This document shows positions 6,592-9,424 of a stretch of DNA of 9,424 nucleotides, in pieces (position 1 is the stretch's first letter; every line of letters starts with the position of its first letter). The notes under the pieces are model-generated. The model searched no databases. It was not told where the DNA came from and saw nothing but the letters and a program-made list of their open reading frames with translations. The translations under genes and the position numbers were made by a program. The stretch comes from UBA1189 sp045660385 (GTDB lineage: Bacteria; Bacteroidota; Bacteroidia; Bacteroidales; Bacteroidaceae). Location of the stretch: positions 1-9,424 of the forward strand of contig JAZRDT010000052.1 in NCBI GenBank assembly GCA_045660385.1. Reading direction: 5' to 3'.

Positions 6592-7617
6592 TTACAACTT
6601 GTCGAAGGTCTTGCACCCCTTCAGGTGATAGCGCCAGAGAATCGAGAAGCCCATACGTTCAGGCACCTCCATGTTTGCCGCCTTGGCGATATTCTCCTGG
6701 CGCGAAGCAGCAAACTCACCCTTCAGCTTGCGATACTCCCTACGGGCACGAAGCACCGCCTTGGCACTGCCCCACTCCCCTTTGAGGAGAAACATCGCTG
6801 CAGCCACATAGTCGAGCAAGCCACGTACCATCATTACGCCACGCAGCTCCCCGGCAGGCAGGTTCTTATACAACATCAGCAAGTTGTTTCTGAAGTTTAG
6901 GAAAGTCTTGCGCGGGTTTCCCGCATTCAGCGTAGCCCCGCCCACATGGTACACCACACTACCAGCCACACTGCGCACCTCATAGCCACGGCAACGCATG
7001 CGCCAGCACAGATCAATCTCCTCCATGTGAGCAAAGAACCGTCCATCCAGTCCGCCCACCTCCTTATATTTAGGCAGTCGCACCATCAGGCAAGCCCCTG
7101 TAGCCCAAAGCAGCGGCACATCCGCATCGTACTGATGTCGGTCCTTCTCCACCGTATCGAAGATACGCCCGCGACAGAAAGGATAACCATAGCGGTCGAT
7201 ATATCCCCCCATGGCACCCGCATATTCAAACGAATCCTTCGCATGATAAGCCATCAGCTTAGGTTGGCAGGCAGCAACCTCAGCATGCGCCTCCATATAC
7301 TCCACCAAAGGGAGCAGCCACCCGGCGGTAACCTCCACATCCGAGTTGAGCAGCACCGCATATTCGGCGTCAATCTGCTCGAAAGCCTTGTTATACCCAT
7401 CGGCAAAGCCCCAGTTCTTATCAAACACGATAGTGCGCACCATGGGGAACGCATCAGCCAAAAGCCTCAGCGAGCCATCTGTAGAGCCATTATCGGCCAC
7501 ATATACCACCGCCTCGCCCATCGTCTCAGGCAGCACCGAATGGGTCACCACAGAGGGCAGGAAGTCGCGAAGCATCTGCTCGCCATTCCAGTTGAGTATG
7601 ACTACTGCTACTTTCAC
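6592..7617 (-). CDS. Family 2 glycosyltransferase (rhamnosyltransferase-like)
   Basis: The protein transfers a sugar from a nucleotide-sugar donor to a polysaccharide or lipid-linked acceptor at the cytoplasmic face of the inner membrane. The GT-A fold is clear. Numbering from the GTG at 7617 (341 residues): the chain opens with VAVVILNWNG; DNGSTDGS (42-49) binds the nucleotide; LLNSDVEV (89-96) is the metal-binding DxD equivalent; ATGACLMVR (172-180) and HMEEIDLCWR (197-206) form the acceptor and catalytic-base region; YHVGGATLN (223-231) is typical of the WbbL-like subgroup. A hydrophobic stretch near 263-281 could lie on the membrane. There is no ATG start: GTG at 7617 gives the usual MKVAVVILNWNG opening, and TTG at 7626 adds three residues. 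It lies 48 nt after mtaB on the same strand and is probably cotranscribed. No other polysaccharide genes are visible, so donor and product are unknown. Confidence 0.9.
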   Translation of the reverse strand: MKVAVVILNWNGEQMLRDFLPSVVTHSVLPETMGEAVVYVADNGSTDGSLRLLADAFPMVRTIVFDKNWGFADGYNKAFEQIDAEYAVLLNSDVEVTAGWLLPLVEYMEAHAEVAACQPKLMAYHAKDSFEYAGAMGGYIDRYGYPFCRGRIFDTVEKDRHQYDADVPLLWATGACLMVRLPKYKEVGGLDGRFFAHMEEIDLCWRMRCRGYEVRSVAGSVVYHVGGATLNAGNPRKTFLNFRNNLLMLYKNLPAGELRGVMMVRGLLDYVAAAMFLLKGEWGSAKAVLRARREYRKLKGEFAASRQENIAKAANMEVPERMGFSILWRYHLKGCKTFDKL

Positions 7618-7665
7618 AAATTGCAAAACTTAAATATTAAATCTTTATCATCCTACATGACTGCA

Positions 7666-8991
7666 CTACACAAAGTCCAGCATCTCTGCCACCAGCGCCG
7701 TACGGTCCTCGTTAAAGTCGCCCAGCTTCACACGCACCAAAGCATTGTCGCGTGCAGCAGGGTCGTTCACCTCCACACGAATGTAGTTGTCGGTGAATCC
7801 ATGGAACGGATGTCCAGCTTTAGGACGCTCCAGCAGCACAATAGCTTCTGCACCAATATGGCGAGTATAAAAAGCCTGCTGCTTGTCGTCAGAGAGCGCC
7901 AACAGCCGTTCGCTACGGCGATGCTTCTCCTGCGGCGTCACCTTATACTCAATCTTCAGCGCCTGCGTGCCCGGACGCTCCGAGTAGCTGAACACATGCA
8001 GCGCCGTGATGTCGAGCGAATCGATAAACCGGTAAGCCTCCTCAAAGTACTGCTCCTCCTCGCCACGCGTACCAACAATCACATCTACGCCAATGAATGC
8101 ATCCGGCATGAGTTCGCGTATCTTGGCAATCTTTGCGGCAAACAGCGCCGTATCGTAACGTCGGCGCATCAGTTTAAGCACCGCATCGCTACCCGCCTGT
8201 AAGGGGATATGGAAGTGCGGCATGAAAGCCCTCGAGGCTGCCACAAACTCAATCACCTCATCGGTGAGCAGGTTAGGTTCAATGGAAGATATACGATAGC
8301 GTTCAATGCCCTCCACCTTATCAAGTTGGCGTATGAGGTCGATAAAACTCTCACCGGTCGACTTACCAAAGTCACCGATGTTCACACCTGTAATCACGAT
8401 CTCCTTCGCTCCCTCAGCAGCAGCTTGGCGTGCCTGTCCCACGAGCGACTCTATCGTGCCGTTGCGGCTACGTCCACGGGCATAAGGTATGGTACAATAG
8501 GAACAGAAGTAATCACATCCATCCTGAACCTTAAGGAAGAAGCGTGTGCGGTCGCCTTGCGAGCACGAAGGCACAAAGGTACGTATATCCTTCGTTGGGA
8601 TGGTGAGCATCTCTCCCTGCTCCCGCTTCTCCAGCGAGTGTAGATGCTTCAGCAGTTCGCCCTTCTTGTCCATGCCCAGTACCAGGTCCACACCCGGTAT
8701 GGCAGCCACCTGTTCAGGTTTCAGCTGTGCATAGCAACCCGTCACCACCACAAAGGCGTTCGGATGCTGCTTCACCAGTTTGTGAATCGCTTGTCGGCAC
8801 TTCTTGTCGGCCTGTTCGGTCACCGAGCAAGTGTTCACCACGCATATATCAGCCTGTTCGCCCCTGCGCACGGTACGGAATCCCGCCTCCTGCAGTGTAC
8901 GCCCAATGGTCGATGTCTCCGAAAAGTTGAGTTTGCACCCCAGCGTGTAATATGCCGCCTTTTTATCTTTGAATAGTGAATTATCAATCAT
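7666..8991 (-). CDS. mtaB: tRNA t6A37 methylthiotransferase MtaB
   Basis: MtaB is a radical-SAM enzyme with two iron-sulfur clusters that converts t6A at position 37 of ANN-decoding tRNAs into ms2t6A; tRNA-Lys is the known substrate in Bacillus subtilis. In this 441-residue protein the N-terminal domain carries the three cluster cysteines C19 (LGCKLN), C55 (NTCSV) and C86 (TGCYAQ). The radical-SAM motif CDYFCSYC has C159, C163 and C166. A C-terminal stretch of about 60 residues fits the TRAM RNA-binding domain. The LGCKLN opening, rather than the LGCQMN of MiaB, together with the PYARGRSRN segment supports MtaB over MiaB and RimO. ATG at 8991 is preferred to the in-frame TTG at 9000, which lies inside a possible -7 box. 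It is downstream of tRNA-Lys on the same strand and upstream of the glycosyltransferase. Confidence 0.95.
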   Translation of the reverse strand: MIDNSLFKDKKAAYYTLGCKLNFSETSTIGRTLQEAGFRTVRRGEQADICVVNTCSVTEQADKKCRQAIHKLVKQHPNAFVVVTGCYAQLKPEQVAAIPGVDLVLGMDKKGELLKHLHSLEKREQGEMLTIPTKDIRTFVPSCSQGDRTRFFLKVQDGCDYFCSYCTIPYARGRSRNGTIESLVGQARQAAAEGAKEIVITGVNIGDFGKSTGESFIDLIRQLDKVEGIERYRISSIEPNLLTDEVIEFVAASRAFMPHFHIPLQAGSDAVLKLMRRRYDTALFAAKIAKIRELMPDAFIGVDVIVGTRGEEEQYFEEAYRFIDSLDITALHVFSYSERPGTQALKIEYKVTPQEKHRRSERLLALSDDKQQAFYTRHIGAEAIVLLERPKAGHPFHGFTDNYIRVEVNDPAARDNALVRVKLGDFNEDRTALVAEMLDFV

Positions 8992-8997
8992 AGCATA

Positions 8998-9005
8998 CAA
9001 AAGTA
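8998..9005 (-). promoter_or_regulatory. Candidate -7 box for mtaB
   Basis: TACTTTTG on the minus strand (9005-8998) fits TAnnTTTG. The last base is only 6 nt before the ATG at 8991, so transcription would start at or beside the start codon. No TTTG or TTG is found 18-22 bp upstream, so the promoter would lack its -33 part. mtaB might instead be reached by readthrough from tRNA-Lys. Confidence 0.35.
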
Positions 9006-9056
9006 CACATTTTTCTGCGAATATGCCGCATGTGTATCCGTTTTTTGAAATAGCAC

Positions 9057-9096
9057 ATAAAGAAAAAGGTTCCGAAACTTATGTTTCAGAACCTTT
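9057..9096 (-). terminator. Terminator of tRNA-Lys copy A
   Basis: On the minus strand a 14-bp stem (arms 9083-9096 and 9065-9078) with one U-G wobble and an AUAA loop is followed by the U-rich tail UUCUUUA. The stem starts one base after the tRNA discriminator at 9098. Confidence 0.9.
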
Positions 9097-9097
9097 G

Positions 9098-9170
9098 TAC
9101 ACCCTCAGGGACTCGAACCCTGGACCCATTGATTAAGAGTCAATTGCTCTACCAACTGAGCTAAGAGTGC
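9098..9170 (-). tRNA. tRNA-Lys(CTT), copy A
   Basis: The 73-nt cloverleaf reads GCACTCT acceptor, GCTC/GAGC D stem, ATTGA/TCAAT anticodon stem with loop CTCTTAA, five-base variable loop GGGTC, and CAGGG/CCCTG T stem with TTCGAGT. The anticodon CTT (9137-9135) decodes AAG as lysine. U36 and A37 are present, as t6A formation needs. The acceptor stem has G1-U72 and U5-G68 wobbles, the discriminator is A, and CCA is not encoded. It has its own promoter and terminator. Confidence 0.97.
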
Positions 9171-9191
9171 ATCTGTTTCTCAATTGCGATG

Positions 9192-9222
9192 CAAAGGTAG
9201 TGCTTATTTTTGAAATAACAAA
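9192..9222 (-). promoter_or_regulatory. Promoter of tRNA-Lys copy A
   Basis: On the minus strand TTTG (9222-9219) is followed after 19 bp by TACCTTTG (9199-9192), a full Bacteroidetes promoter match. Transcription would begin near 9186, giving a 5' leader of about 16 nt before the mature tRNA. It lies between the two tRNA copies, so copy A is transcribed on its own. The rest of 9189-9291 is AT-rich, with nothing else I can name. Confidence 0.75.
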
Positions 9223-9300
9223 GTGTTTCGTGATTTATCTGCTACCAATTGGCAAAATATAGAGAAAATTAAAGAATACATATAGAAATATCATAAAGAA

Positions 9301-9332
9301 AAAGGTTCCGAAACTTATGTTTCAGAACCTTT
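9301..9332 (-). terminator. Terminator of tRNA-Lys copy B
   Basis: The same 14-bp stem, AUAA loop and U-rich tail as in copy A, again one base after the tRNA 3' end. It should separate copy B from copy A transcription. Confidence 0.9.
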
Positions 9333-9333
9333 G

Positions 9334-9406
9334 TACACCCTCAGGGACTCGAACCCTGGACCCATTGATTAAGAGTCAATTGCTCTACCAACTGAGCTAA
9401 GAGTGC
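9334..9406 (-). tRNA. tRNA-Lys(CTT), copy B
   Basis: The 73-nt gene is identical base for base to the copy at 9098-9170, with anticodon CTT and no encoded CCA. The leader visible up to the window edge is also identical, so it is likely to be functional. Confidence 0.97.
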
Positions 9407-9424
9407 ATCTGTTTCTCAATTGCG

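Larger units (their letters stand above)
9056..9188. repeat. Direct repeat copy A, tRNA-Lys unit
   Basis: These 133 bases are identical to 9292-9424, a period of 236 bp. The unit holds the tRNA-Lys gene, its terminator and the leader up to about the transcription start. Identity stops at 9055/9291 on the left. On the right it runs to the window edge, so the full repeat may be longer. Confidence 0.95.
9292..9424. repeat. Direct repeat copy B, tRNA-Lys unit (runs to window edge)
   Basis: This is identical to 9056-9188 over all 133 visible bases. The promoter for this copy would begin just beyond the window edge, at the position matching 9192-9222. Confidence 0.95.

Noticed and set aside
7618..7665. 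Possible separate promoter for the glycosyltransferase in the gap after mtaB
   Set aside because: The nearest match (TTAAGTTTTG) has one base too many between TA and TTTG, and no good -33 element was seen. Cotranscription with mtaB is simpler.
6946..8202. Long plus-strand open frame of 418 codons across the glycosyltransferase-mtaB junction
   Set aside because: It runs antisense to two clearly recognised genes, has a His/Arg/Leu-rich composition with no domain, and arises from their codon bias.
9056..9424. tRNA duplication as attachment-site repeats of an integrated element
   Set aside because: Only 103 bp separate the repeats, with no integrase or cargo. Both copies are full transcription units, so a simple tandem duplication explains them.

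Overview
The window looks like an ordinary chromosomal stretch from a member of the Bacteroidales (Bacteroides/Prevotella-like). The evidence is repeated TAnnTTTG -7 promoter boxes with TTTG/TTG elements 19-20 bp upstream, weak or absent Shine-Dalgarno sequences, a secreted S9B dipeptidyl peptidase IV, a FAS1 (fasciclin) lipoprotein, and an RsmI-like methylase of the short type. Genus cannot be fixed from the sequence alone. All main genes share a similar composition, and I see no insertion sequence, phage gene, CRISPR array or clear sign of transfer.

Layout, left to right. Bases 1-570 hold the 3' half of a galactokinase gene (galK, +), followed by two hairpins, the second a strong terminator shared with the convergent gene. 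Bases 700-1407 (-) encode a short RsmI-like SAM-dependent methylase. A 152-bp divergent intergenic region carries one promoter for this gene and one for a HAD-superfamily phosphatase (1560-2213, +). A promoter with an overlapping dyad follows. It drives what looks like a two-gene operon: a secreted DPP IV-type serine peptidase (2287-4488) and, 27 nt later, a FAS1-domain lipoprotein (4516-6516), closed by a hairpin terminator at 6540-6570.

The right part is transcribed leftward. Two identical tRNA-Lys(CTT) genes lie in a 236-bp-period direct repeat, each with its own terminator. They are followed by mtaB (7666-8991), the enzyme that adds a methylthio group to t6A37 of tRNA, and then a family 2 glycosyltransferase (6592-7617) with no ATG start.

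How the genes fit together: the DPP IV/FAS1 pair is probably an envelope-facing unit, one member trimming peptides in the periplasm or at the cell surface and the other a lipid-anchored adhesion or binding protein. The tRNA-Lys/mtaB neighbourhood puts a tRNA-modifying enzyme beside genes for a plausible substrate. Lysine is coded mostly by AAG in the two large envelope genes, which fits a duplicated CUU-anticodon tRNA. I found no convincing undescribed system. The points most worth a second look are the tRNA-Lys/mtaB linkage, the peptidase-fasciclin pair with its unassigned C-terminal domain, and the dyad in the peptidase promoter.
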